NCBI GenBank assembly: GCA_024291935.2
Contig: CM044322.1
Coordinates: 70,671,405-70,735,404, forward strand
From: Okapia johnstoni
Taxonomy: Eukaryota > Chordata > Mammalia > Artiodactyla > Giraffidae
DNA length: 64,000 bases
Direction of reading: 5' to 3'
Part shown: positions 49,222 to 61,330 of the stretch, in pieces
Numbering within the stretch: position 1 is the stretch's first letter
Layout: each line of letters begins with the position of its first letter
Notes under the pieces: generated by a model
What the model saw: the letters and a program-made list of their open reading frames with translations, nothing else
The model's database searches: none
Told to the model about the DNA's origin: nothing
Position numbers and translations under genes: made by a program

Positions 49222-50764
49222 TGTATGTGTAGTGAGCACTCAAACGGAGTTGACAATGAGGAAGGCTGCTTGGCTGACAGTGGGGCTAAGGTACCTGATC
49301 AGTTTTCTCTCTGTGTGGGTGAAATATAGATAGATTCTCTTTGATGAGAAACATCCTTCTCTTTTCTTGAAGAGTTTTCTAGCCTCTCATATTCTGTTTC
49401 ATGTGGTTTGTGAGGCTTCTTTAGTAACGTTTCTTCAGATTTGCTTTGTACTGCAGTGGTTTTGGTGTGGAAACAGCCACGGACCCCCGCATTTCTAACT
49501 TTAGAATTCCTTGATGGTGAGCCTTAGAGGGGCCTTAGCTGCCTCTGTGGCACTCAAGCTCTGCTCTGCCACTGTAGTTAGACTCCTGTCTCCATTGGCT
49601 TACTGCTGGGAGCATTTCCTAAGCTACCTTGAAGATTTTTCTTTCCAGTGAGAAAGGTCTTTTTTTTTTTAAGCTCCAGTTATATTTAGAACCAGAGAAT
49701 TAGCTCTAAACAGCCCTTCAATTTGGTTCCTAAAAGGGGTCGTAAAGAAAGGAAACATTTAGCTAAAGGAAACCAAGATTGAATTAGGGGAAATGTGATG
49801 TTCATTTTTAACTGTCAAATTATTAAAGCAGAATTTCCCCTTACCCTCTTAAACAATGATCATTCTTCTAATATGTTACTTTAAAAGTCCTCATAAATTA
49901 GCCATTTTCAATTTGTTCCAGACTAGGCCAACTCATATGGACCCCATACCACATGGTCCCCACACGGAATACCACAATATACCCAGTTTTTTAGCTCTGA
50001 GTCCCCTGAGATTCTCAGTTCATAATTCAATAATAGAGGAATACTGTCAAGCCATTAGTTTCTGAAACCTCATTTAGTGTTAAAACATGGTCATTTTCCA
50101 GTTGGCAGTACATTTCACCATTCTCCATATTAACTAGTTTTGTCTTCATGTACATACTTCCCCTTCCTAACCTTCACCCCCTTTCTGGTATATATCTCAC
50201 CTCCTTTTCTTTTTTGTTTCTTTTATAAGTCCAGTGGAACACAGTCGTCTGCCTTAGAGTTGCCTCAGTCTGATGTATGTGAGTCTATATATCTTTTTCC
50301 CTATGAGCACCTTTAAGAAAAGGAATAAAAAGAAATGGAGGTGGTTAAACTTCCTCAGCCTGAGATGGGATTCCTGCTGCCTAGCGGTGGCATTTCATTT
50401 TCGATGGCTGTTTCACAGCTCTTAGCTCTCTGTTCTTATCAGTGGCCTGTTCATCCCTCCCGAGTGTTTTCTGGCCCTGAGGACAAATACGTGTGTCACA
50501 TGGCATTGAGGCTGCCCCACACTGTCATGGTTACTGGCTCCTGGTGATGTCTGGCAGGGGGTGTTTCAGGGAGCTTAGGTAGACTGATGTTTCCAAGAAA
50601 GGTCTGATGACTTGCAAATAAACTTATTTTTTTTCTTTGCTACTTTGAACTCTAATGAGTTAAAATAGTAAAATTTTCTCTTTTCTCCCCCCTCAGTAGC
50701 CATCAATGGAAATAATGTTTGTCATTTCATAGTGACATTGATATTTTTACTGTTTAATCTTTAA

Positions 50765-51625
50765 AAATTAAAAGTTGTTTTATTTGGTATATGTTTTTAC
50801 TTGATTTACAGTGTTGTACAGCAGAGTGATTCAGTCATATATTTATATATGTATGTATGTATGTGTGTGTCTGTATATATGTTCTTTTTCAAACTCTTTT
50901 CCATTATGGTTTACTGCAGGATGTTGAATGTAATTCTCGGTGCCATACAGTAGAAGCCTGTTGTTTCTCTGTTTTATATATAGTAGTTTGTTTCTGCTAA
51001 TCCCAAACTCTTACTTAGTTTGTTCCTCCCCACCCACTTTCCTCTTTGGTAAGCAGAAGTTTGTTTTGTTTGTGAGTCTGTTTATGTTTCATAAATTAAG
51101 TTTATCTGTCTCATATCTTAGATTCTACATAAAAGTGACATCATATGGCATTTATCTTTCTCTTTCTGATTTATTTCACTTGATATGATAATCTCTAGCT
51201 CCATCCATGTTGTTCCATTCTTTTTTATGGCTGAGTAGAAGTATACATTGTGTATATATACCACATCTTATTTATCCATTCATCTGTTGATGGACACTTA
51301 AGTTGCTCCCATGTCTTGGCTGTTGTAAATAGTGCTACTATGAACATTAGGGTGCCTGTGTCTTTTCAAATTATAGTTTTCTCTGGATATATGCCCAGGA
51401 GTGGGACTGCTGAATCATAGGGCAACTCTATTTTTGGTTTTTTAAGGAACTTCCATACTGTTCTCCATAGTGGCTATACTAATTTAAATTCCTACCAACA
51501 GTGTAGGAGGCTTCTCCACACCCTCTTCACGATTTGTTGTTTGTGGAGTTTTTAATGACGGCCCTTCTGACTGGTGTGCGATAGTACCTCACTGTAGTTT
51601 TATTCTGCTGTTGTGATCTGTTTTT
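50765..51625 (-). repeat. L1 LINE fragment, ORF2 end and 3' UTR
   Basis: Antisense text of the L1 ORF2 C-terminus and 3' region ('tccatccatgttgttccatt', 'gactgctgaatcatagggca', 'cataccaacagtgtaggagg'-like). It is broken by stops and inactive. An ATGT repeat lies at about 50852-50880. Confidence 0.85.
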
Positions 51626-51784
51626 TAAAATTTTTTATTGGCATATAGATGATGTATAATGTGATGTTAGTTTCAGAGTATAGCAGAATGAGACGGTTAT
51701 ACATATAACCACTCTTTTTTAGGTTCTTTTCCCATATAGATCCTTACAGAGTTTTGAGTAGAGTTCCCTATTCTGTAATAGTAG

Positions 51785-52311
51785 TGAAAGGTTGTTTGCT
51801 GAATCACAGAAAGACGCCAGGATTCTTGGTTTCCGGAGGAGAAGAATTCAATCCGGGGTCAGAGACAAGGCTTGATCGCTCAGAGCTTTTGTGTAATAGA
51901 GTTTATTAAGGTATAAAAGGGATAGAGAAAGCTTCTGACATAGGCATCAGAAGGGGGCAGAAAGAGTACCCCCTTGCTAGTGTTAGCAGTGGAGTTGTAT
52001 ACTCTAAGATAACAGGATTAGCCAGAAGGTTTAATCCAGAGACTGTCCTTCAGGCAGGATACATTATTGTTATAATCCTTGTAAAGACAGACCTACTCCC
52101 ATAATTTACATTTTAAGATAACAGAATTATCCAGAAAGTTTAATCCAGAGACTGTCCTCAGGCGGGGTACATTATTGTTATATAATCCTAAGGAATGTAG
52201 AGAGAAAAGAAAAAAAAGTTTGTCCTTTCTTCTTCCTTGAGAATTCCAGACCCCTCTCTCCTTGGGGACCCCTAGACTTCTTATCAACCTACCTAGGAAA
52301 TGACTCGCTCA
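51785..52311 (-). mobile_element. Solo retroviral LTR inserted in an L1
   Basis: A 527-bp block, TG...CA on both strands. Read on the minus strand it has a TATA-like region, AATAAA in 'ataccttaataaactctatt' and a U5 part ending in 'tcagcaaacaacctttca'. The L1 phrase 'ggtccttattagctat' resumes just after 52311. Flanking bases are gtag and ttag, an imperfect 4-bp duplication. No viral genes are present. Confidence 0.8.
52004..52189. repeat. Internal duplication inside the LTR
   Basis: Two copies, about 52004-52080 and 52114-52189, share 'taagataacag', 'tttaatccagagactgtcct' and 'tacattattgttat'. The period is about 110 bp. Confidence 0.85.
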
Positions 52312-53158
52312 TTAGGTCCTTATTAGCTATCTCTCTTACATATAGTAGTGTGTGTATGTCAATCACAATCTCTCAATTTATCCCTCCCCCTCTTTTCCTC
52401 TCTGGTAATCCTAAATTTGTTTTCTACATCTGTGACTCCATTCTGTTTTGTAAATAAGTTTATTTGTACCATTTTTGTTTAGATTCCACACATAAGCAAT
52501 ATATATGATATTTGTCTTTCCCTGCCTGACTTACTTCACTCAGTTTGACAGTCTCTAGGTCCATCCATGTTGCTGCAAATGGCATTATTTTGTTCTTTCT
52601 TATGGCTGAGTGATACTCCACTGTATATGTATACCATATCTTCTTTATCCATTCCTCTGTCATCTCCCTGTAGTTTTGATTTGCACTTCTCTAATAATGA
52701 GTGACGTTGAGCATCTTTTCATGTGTCTATTGGCCATCTATATGTCTTCTTTGGAGAAATCTGTATTTAGGTCTTCTGCTCATTTTTTGATTGGGTCATT
52801 TTTTTTTTTTTGTTATTGAGTTATGTGAGCTATATGTTTATTTTGGAAATTAAGCCCTTGTCAGTCACATCATTTGCAAATATTTTCTCTCAGTCTGTAG
52901 ATTGTCTTTTCATTTTGATTATGGTTTCCTTTGCTGTGAAAAAGCTTATAGGTTTGATTAGGTCTTATTTGCTTATTTTTGCTTTTATTTCTATTGCCTT
53001 AGGATACTGACTCATGAGCTTTCCAGACACTACTTGCTGAAGAGGCAGTCTTACTCCATTGTATGTCTTGTTTCCTTTGTTGGAGATTAATTGACCATAG
53101 GTGTGTGGGTCTGTTTCTAGGCTCTCTGTTCTGTCCCATTGATCCATACAGACACTGG

Positions 53159-53175
53159 TTTTTTTTTTTTTTTTT
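53159..53175. repeat. Poly-T run at an L1 break
   Basis: About 17 T. L1 similarity stops to the left and non-L1 sequence begins to the right. It could be the inverted tail of a retrocopy. Confidence 0.7.
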
Positions 53176-54225
53176 ACTTCTCAGCAGTTAATACTTTCAC
53201 AACCCGAAATCAAAGTAAAAATGACAAGTTTATGCAAAATTTAACCCCCCAAATTTACTAAACATTGCTGCTAGAAAACTATCTTCTTTCAATTTTTGTT
53301 TAAGTTTGGCATTTGTTTTGGTGCCTTATGAAACTAAATTTGTTAAGTGTTGCTTACTTTTAAGTTAGATACCATGTCTTCTCTGGAACATATCTAGATT
53401 GAAAGGTAACAGTTGACTGGTGGAACATATGAAAGAAGTTTGGGTGATGGTCTTTTATCTGACGGTAAGCAGATACTTTTAGAAAAGAGAATATATGGAA
53501 TTAGGTCAAAGATGGCCATTTCCAAGGGAAAAAGAACAAAGTTGGAGTAATATGTATAAGAGAAATAAAGAATGCTATTCTAAAAATATACATTAAAATA
53601 AAGAAACCGTTATTTTATGGGGCAAAAAGAAAGGGGAACTAAAAGTGATGTGTTAAAAAAGGATATGGGAAGTTCAGGCAAATGCTGAATATAAGTTCCT
53701 TCTAGGCAGTAATTCTGTGTTCTTTGAATTCAACATCTCTCTGCCTTTCCCTTAACACACACTAACATACATAGTGAAATATAACCAATACGTTGCTCTT
53801 TGCTAAGAAACCTGGTAATACTTATTATAGGTTAATTTACCTTAAGGATATGTATGCTTTAGAGGCACAATTCTTTTTAAAATCACTATGCTCGCTCTAG
53901 TAACCTTGATCCCTCTTAAAAAGACTAGCCTAAAGGGCTATTTTCTCAATTCACCACCACTTGTTCACTTTTGGCCTTCCAAGGTTAGCTCTTCGGGAGG
54001 AAATCTGGCAGAGATTATGGTCTTAATCTTCCTTTTTTGAGCAAAGCAGGGGTTTTTACTTGTAGCCAACACATACTTTTAACACAGAAAGCTAGAACTG
54101 TTAGGGTCCCTGAAATCATCTTGTCCATCCTTTATTCTTCTTTCAGAACTTCCCTAACACCAGGCCAGACAATTCCTAACACAGTGGACCTTCAGTCACT
54201 GTTTATACACGGTCTTTGTAGTCAG

Positions 54226-54430
54226 GGACTTCCCTGGTAGCTCAGATGGTAAAGTGTCTGCCTACAATGCGGAAGACCTGGGTTCAATCCCTGGGTTCGG
54301 AAGATCCTCTGGAGAAGGAAATGGCAACCCACTCCAGTACTCTTGCCTGGAAAATCCCATGGACATAGGAGCGTGGTAGGCTATAGTCCAAGGGGTCGCA
54401 AAGAGTCGGACACGACTGAGCGATGTCACT
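54226..54430 (+). mobile_element. Bov-tA SINE with 11-bp target-site duplication
   Basis: Sense copy flanked by tttgtagtcag at 54215-54225 and 54431-54441. It is inserted at the start of a MIR. Confidence 0.94.
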
Positions 54431-54439
54431 TTTGTAGTC

Positions 54440-54625
54440 AGGTGAGCCTGGATTTACATCCTGGCTTGGTTACTAAACTGACTGTGTGACTGTGGTGCTA
54501 GGGCATCCCCCATTTATAAAACAGAAGTAGTAATCTGTATGTATTAGGGCTGGTGTGAGGTTTAAATGAGAGACTAGGTGTAAAACATCTAGTACAGTGT
54601 CTGGCACTTAGTAAGCCTCCCTTTG
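54440..54625 (+). repeat. MIR SINE
   Basis: MIR text 'gagcctggatttacatcctg', 'gtctggcacttagtaagcct'. Confidence 0.75.
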
Positions 54626-56869
54626 AATGAATTAATCAGTGTCCTTGAAAAGAGGATTTCCTCCTCTCTCAGCCACCCTTCCGTTCCCTGACAGCCATCC
54701 ATAGTGGAACTCCTTCCATTGTGAAACTTAAGTCTTTCTGGATCCTGCTTACTTAGACTTATTTTTCTGCTCCATTTACAGAAGTTAAAGTTATAAAGTT
54801 AAAAGGTAACTTTTAACTTTCTTCAGAACATTTCTTTCTTTCTTCTCCATTCTTCTGTTGTCTTTCTTGATGAGTCTCGTAAATGGTGAGAGAATTCACA
54901 TTTCCTAATTTTGTATCTGTGGGTACCTGGATGTTTGAATATCCACACAGTAGAATACATGGAGGCTATTCAGTACCTTCTTGTCAACTTGTCTGTTATC
55001 TGATTCATCACAATATGAAATCAGATAGTTTTGATCCTTAAGGGCTTCATGCTTGTGAGTGGAGATGCAGATCTAAAGCCTTTGCTTTGATGCGTTTGGA
55101 ATCGTAAACACACTTCCACTTTTAGCATGGTGGTCTCATGCTTTCTGTGGCTAGTTGAGGGCTTTGGTTGGGATTATGGTTTTTCTCTAGTCTTATTCTG
55201 GTCTGTGAGTTACCACTCCCTACTTTTACTAGCTAGGGAGATGAGCTAGTATCCATTTTATGCTGACTGCTAGGGTGAAGCCCTGGGCTGGCACAGCTGC
55301 TTGTGGCCTGTTACATTCTAGAAAGCAGCTCAGTCACAGCTCCCCACTGGAGAGTGTTCAAATCAAGAGTCAAGAGTATCTACAGTGTAACAGGAAGAGG
55401 GAGCATGCATGGAATGTGTGCCCAGTGGTGTCTGACTTTGCAACACCATGGAGGGATGTATCTGCCTTACTATATAATTGACATTTAAGAGTGATAGCGA
55501 TTTCAGAGAGCTGTACAAAAATGAGGAAGAATCAACCCTGTGTAAAATGGGGAAAACTTCCTGTTGTTCTGTGAGAGTGGACATGGGAGAATTGATGGTG
55601 ATGGTCGGTAAAATATGGAGACAGGGATTGGAGTCCAGGATGTGTCAGTTGTTGAGCAAGGGATAAGACCATATAGTTATGTACTTCTTTTCCGTGTGAT
55701 GGAATGAGGTTTTAGAACTGTAGACAAAACAAAGACATTTATGACCTGAGTGTGTGATCGTCTTCTGTTTGAATCGTTGGTTAAGACAACCATCCTTAGC
55801 TATCGCTGAGGGTGTAATGTGCTGTGAGCCATAGAGTAAGAGTCCTCACCAATCAGAGCCGGTATTCTTGGGAAGTGGTCAGGCTTCAGTGACTGAACCT
55901 TTTCTTCTTGGCACTTAAGGTAGTGTCATTTTATATTAAAAGAAAAAACAACCAAAGAGGACAATTCTGGTGTTTGCAGAGTAGCAGTCTGCTTTTCTCT
56001 TGATTCTCTTAAGAGAATTAAGTACATTCTCTTAATCTTGGCCAAGAGAATTGATGGTACTATATCAGCTTCTGTAGATTCCACAGATTTGTGCAGATAC
56101 ATTATAAAAGAGATATCTCTTTAGGAATTCTCTGTGACTCAAAATGGGAATTATGGCTACTCTTCTGATTCCCTGATTTCTTCTTCCTTGACTGATTTCG
56201 GAGCAAAATGCTTACTCACTGCTTCATTCTTGGAGTAGATGCAAACAGCAGTTCCAGATAAATGTGTGAGATATGGGTTAAAAAATAGACAGTTTTACAT
56301 ATGATGATTGAAAATGGTTTTGAGCAAATAGTAAAGGCATCATTTATTCATCCAGTAATTGCACATTTATTTATTGAATGCTCAGTAAGTGCCAATCACT
56401 GTTCTAAGTGCCAGGAAGGAGTACAGCCTTCCATGAAATAGTCTGAGGTCAATCTTCCCTCTCAGGTGGCCATAATATATGGGCCAAGAACAGGGCTCAT
56501 CCTCTCTGAATTTTTTTTCACTCCCTGTCTCCAGGAGACAGTGCGGCTTCCCTTTTTGTTTATAACCGTCAGGTGTGAGTCATCCTTTGCCAAGAGGATT
56601 GCAGAATCATGTATCACATTCCAGTCTAGTTTGTACTGCTGCCAGGTCAGCCAGCAGCTCTTTTTGCCTATCTTCCAGCAGTCAAGATGGTCAGAACAAC
56701 GAGACCGACTACACAAATTAATTAACTAGGGAATGGAGAAGAGAGAGCATGGTACTTGTTTTCTATCCATTTTTGTTTGTACTAGATATATTTCGGAGTA
56801 GATACCTTCTTTCTAGGTGCCAATGCACCAGGTAGTACCTACCATTAGAGTTCATTTTAGGGGAATTTT

Positions 56870-57590
56870 TAAAACTTGATATAGTATTATATAAGTTACA
56901 GGTATAAAACATAGTGGTTCACAATTTTTAACGGTTGTATTCCATTTATAGCTATAAAATATGGGCTATATTCCCTGAAGCTTATTTATTTTATACACAG
57001 AAGTTTGTACCTCATAATCCCCTACCCCAGTCTTTCCCATCTCTCCTTCCTTGTCCACACTGGTAACCGCTAGTTTTTTCTCTGTATCTGTGTGTCTGTT
57101 TCTTTTTTGTTATAATCACTAGCTTGTTTTATTTCTTAGATATCACATGTAAGTGATATCATACAGTATTTGTCTTTCTGTGTCTATTTCACTTAGCCCA
57201 GTGCCCTCCAGGTCCATCCATGTTGCTGCAAATGGCCAAATTTCATTCTTTTTACAGCTGAGTAGTAGTCCACTGTATGTGTATGAGTATGTGTGTGTGT
57301 GTATTATGTAGTGAAAGTGTTAGTTGCTCAGTCATCCAACTCTTTGTGACCCCATAAACTATAGCCCACCAGGTTCCTCTGTCCATGGAGTTCTCCAGGC
57401 AAGAATGCTGGAGTGGGTGGCCATTCCCTTCTCCAGGGGATCTTCTAGTCCCATGGATCGAACTCAGGTCCTCCTGCATTGCAGACAGATTTTTTTACCA
57501 TCTGAACCACCAGGGAGGTATAAGTGTGTGTGTGTGTGTGTATGTATACATATATACACCACATCTTCTCTATCCACTGAATCCTTTTTT
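56870..57590 (-). repeat. L1 LINE fragment split by a Bov-tA
   Basis: Antisense L1 3' region ('ggtccatccatgttgctgca', 'gctgagtagtagtccactgt') interrupted at 57311-57516 and resuming with 'atacaccacatcttctctat'. Confidence 0.82.
57311..57516 (-). mobile_element. Bov-tA SINE inside L1
   Basis: Antisense copy: 'gtgaaagtgttagttgctca' to 'gaaccaccagggaggtataa', followed by a (GT)n run at 57522-57541. Confidence 0.93.
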
Positions 57591-60066
57591 TAAACAATGA
57601 ATTTGCATTTGTGAGCAGATAAAGCCAGCTCCCCTTCACAAAGGATACTGGTTCTACAAGGGGTCTTGGCAGCCTTGGCTGATGGTTCTGTTGCACACAT
57701 AAAATGGTCCTTTGAGAAAAACCTGGAAATATACTTTCAAATTTTAAGAAAATCCATCAAATAAACAAGCAGCAAAATTCTTCCTGAAAACTTTCTAAAC
57801 AAAACTTATTTTGGTTTGAATATTTAGACTTTTTTTCTCTTAATATTTCTATAATAAGTTTGATTGATTTATATCTTTAAAAAGATCTGTTTAAGACAGA
57901 AGCCATTTTTAAAATATTTTAAAAGCCACTGTTACCTATGATTATTTTGTTATAACCTTTCATTTCTTGAAATTCTCTTCTAGTCTACAGTTACTGTATG
58001 TAATTAGAACGTTGGTATTTAGGCACGTGCGTGCTCTACTTTAAACCTTAAATGTTCTTACTTACCCACTTTTTTGAATGCCTCATGAAATGATTCATAC
58101 TCCAGCATTGTGACTCAGGGTAGTGAATGGGGGCTTGTTTTGAATAGCTGAGTGAGTGTCAGATTAGTCTTCCAATCAGAAAACATTCCGTGCAGTTTGA
58201 GGTACAGGTGAATAGCAGATTTCTTCTTGGCCTAGGCTTGGCTAGAAAGCAAGTAGATTTATACAGTGTTTGCTCAAGTTACAAATGATGAGATGCTGAA
58301 AGCACTTTTAGTTTTAGGGAGTTCAAAGTGGCCCACCAAATGAAAGTTCTGTGGCCTACCTGAGAATAAAATTTATGAATTCTTTGTTGAGGAAGAAGGT
58401 GAGACCTTTGTGCTTTGGTGGAAATAAGAGCTCACTGTCTCTCACTGTTCTTTAATACAGGCACACACACACACTTATACACAGTACAAGAAACAATAAG
58501 CTGGCATTCCGCAGCCCTTTCTCCATTGTCTGGAGAAGGAGATCAAAAAGGAATACTCTTTAAAACATTTTAGAATTCTGCAAAGGATTGATTTTGAGTC
58601 TGCAGACTTCAGAGTTGGTGTGCCTGCAATGGTAATATAGGCATGAGTCTCCAGATCAATGCTTAGGTCTGGAGGGCCAGGCAAAGTAGGCAATTTCAGA
58701 GATTTAGAGGAGCAAAATTTATTTCCCTCCATATTCCCATATGGATGGAAATGTATGCTCTTAGGTGAGTCGAGATCCTTAGTGAAGAAGTAGAACAATA
58801 AGCGGAAACTACTAGCTAGGGAAATGACCTGTTTAGGAGTTGGGTGTATCAGCAATGATTGGGTTCAAACATAGGTAGCAATCAGAAAAATAGGGGTTTT
58901 CTTAAGCAAGACAGAGGTTAATGTTTTTTTCCCTCACATAAGTCCAAAACTAGGCAGTTGAGAGCTGGTGTGGTAGCTCTATAATCATTAGAGATCCAAG
59001 CTCCCAATTTCTTTTTGCTTCCTCATCCTCAGGGCTGGCTTCTACTCTCAGGATTGCCCGGGGGCTGTAGGATGACCCCTGCTGCTCTGTCTGTCACATC
59101 TGTGCTCCCGGCAAGAAGGGCAGGCCCAAAGGGTGTACTTGCTAGCAGAATCAACCCTTTGAAGAGCTTTTTGTTGTCCTACCTATTATTGGCCACCCCG
59201 TCTATAAAAGACATTGCCTTCCCAATGATGCAGAGGTTAAATATTGGATAGGCAGACCTTAGTCTCTGCCAGACCAAGTGATCATGAGCATAAAGATATT
59301 ACTGAGACCTAGATGGCTGAGACCTTGGGATGCTTGGCAACTCTTAAGATAGGATGGTAATGTTTGACAGATCTAACCTTTAGTTTGCTGCTTGATTGAT
59401 TGACTCAGCAGTGTTAAGGACTTAGTCTATACCAGGCACTGGAGTTACAGGAGTGAAAAAGATAGACGTGTTCCCTTTCTTAAAAGAGTTTATAGGCTAA
59501 TTGGGAAAAAAAATTGTTTTTAAATAAATAAATTATAAGTGTATAAGTGTATTGACCATTAAGAGAAAGAGAGTAGAGAGTGCTCCCCTAATAGGGACTT
59601 CCTATTAGGAAGGACTCCAAAAGGGTATGACAGAGTGTATACACTGAGATTTAAACGATGCATGGGAGTTAGAAAGTTGAGGATGAGTCAGGTTAGAAAG
59701 AGGGGGAGGAATGTTCCAGGCAGATTCACTCCCAGTCTAAGAGTTCTTTCTTCATCAGAGGGAATCAGCGGGAGTTTCCAAAGCAACAAAAAGGACTCCA
59801 GGTTCTTTTTTTATCTAAAATGGCTGAAGGGACTGCCATCCTTTCTACTTACTTGTTTTTTCACTCTCTCTTGATAGGTGCCTGCCTGCTTAGGTGGCAC
59901 CAGGGAGTGTCGGTAACTGAGGAAGGAGGTGGACAAGTGATTGGGGCATATACTGAAGCCCAGTTGCCCCATCATAGATCTGCGTTTTGGTCTCAGTGTG
60001 GGACTCTGGGGAGGCAAGGAGTGGTTCTGACCCTGAAGTGCTGATATGACCCCCTTCCCCTTCCAG

Positions 60067-60736
60067 GAAGTGGACATTGTGGTAGCACCGTGCCAAGGCC
60101 TCCGGCCCACAGTGGATGTTCTGGGTGACTTGGTGAATGATTTCTTGCCTGTGATAACCTATGCACTCCACAAAGATGAACTCTCTGAGAGGGATAAGCA
60201 AGAGCTTCAGGAAATCCGAAAGTATTTCTCCTTTCCCATATTCTTTTTCAAAGTGCCGAAGCTGGGCTCAGAGATAATTGACTCCTCCACTGAAAGAATG
60301 GAGAGTGAAAGATCACCACTTCATCGCCAGCTGACTGACCTGGGCTATCTGAGCAGCAGCCACTGTAACTGTGGGGCCCCCGGCCAGGACGCCAAAGCTC
60401 AGAGCATGTTGGTGGAGCAAAGTGAGAAGCTGAGACTCTTGAACACGTTTTCTCACCAGGTGCTGCAGACTCGCCTGGTGGACGCAGCCAAGGCCCTGAA
60501 CCTGGTGCACTGCCGCTGCCTCGACATCTTCATTAACCAGGCTTTTGACATGCAGCGGGACCTGCAGATTACGCCCAAACGTCTGGAATACACTCGAAAA
60601 AAGGAAAATGAGCTGTACGAATCATTGATGAATATTGCCAACCGGAAGCAAGAGGAAATGAAGGACATGATCGTTGAGACTCTTAACACCATGAAAGAGG
60701 AACTTCTGGATGATGCTGCCAACATGGAGTTTAAAG
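60067..60736 (+). CDS. DSTYK: DSTYK coding exon 3 (residues 218-440 and first base of codon 441)
   Basis: The exon starts GAAGTGGAC after ccttccag and ends TTT AAA G before a GTAGGT donor at 60737, phase 1. It encodes 223 residues matching mammalian DSTYK (for example [19 protein letters not shown] and [20 protein letters not shown]). Residues 223-229 (VAPCQGL) and the block 246-284 follow the order of the G3 and G4 region of dynamin-type GTPases, but the aspartates and the NKxD motif are missing. Residues about 391-436 are strongly heptad-like and acidic/basic ([20 protein letters not shown]), fitting the coiled coil annotated in human DSTYK. The next exon, in human beginning DVIVPENG, is not found before position 64000. 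The kinase domain, at the C-terminal end of this roughly 930-residue protein, lies outside. Confidence 0.98.
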
Positions 60737-61330
60737 GTAGGTCCTAGAGAGCTTGGTAGGGTGCAGGAAATGGGGCATCCTCGAATCCCTTTCCAGCTGG
60801 GTGTTGAGTACATTAATTCTGAAGCCCAAAGGAACCTACCCCCGATGGGGCTCATTAGCAGCAGCCTACCTTAAATCATTGAGTGAAGTTGCCGCTCTTA
60901 TTCTGAGAGGCCTTCTTGGAAGAGTCTGCTATCATTCTTTCCTAGGACTGTTAGTCCAGCATTTGATAAATTCATCCCAATACTGCTCTTTAGTCTCCAG
61001 TTCGTATTTGTATCCCCTTGCCTTTTTAAAACTGGAGAAGAGCTGCTTGAAGAATTCACTGAGTCATGCTTTAATCCTGGCTCCTTTGTCATGGCCCATG
61101 CTGCTTTGTGGGTTCTTTTTTGTGTGTCATGGTCTCATTTGCTTTTCAGGGTGCTCCTGTGACCTAACTCAGAAGGATTTCCCAAACTAGCGGTTTTAGC
61201 TTTTCTGGCACTACTATCCTTCATGAATGACTGTTAACAAAACTGGGCCAAATGCTTAGTCAAGTCTTTTGGTATCTGAGGTCTGGGTGCTACTGACTTT
61301 GTATAGTGACTCCTGCGTGAACATTAGCTC

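Larger units (their letters stand above)
51630..53158 (-). repeat. Second L1 LINE fragment, split by an LTR
   Basis: Antisense L1 begins near 51630 with 3' UTR text, is interrupted by an LTR at 51785-52311 and continues to about 53158. The minus-strand frame 52460-52663 is the end of L1 ORF2 ([20 protein letters not shown]). It stops abruptly at a poly-T run. Confidence 0.85.
46989..60066 (+). other. DSTYK: DSTYK intron 2
   Basis: A 13,078-nt intron between a weak GTACCA donor and an acceptor with a clean pyrimidine tract (cccccttccccttccag). It contains two Bov-tA copies near 49 kb, L1 fragments at 50.8-53.2 and 56.9-57.6 kb, an LTR, a MIR and another Bov-tA. Stretches 47.1-48.7 kb, 49.3-50.7 kb, 55-56.4 kb and 57.7-60 kb show nothing else I can name apart from an old repeat-like phrase near 59.4 kb. 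Confidence 0.95.
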
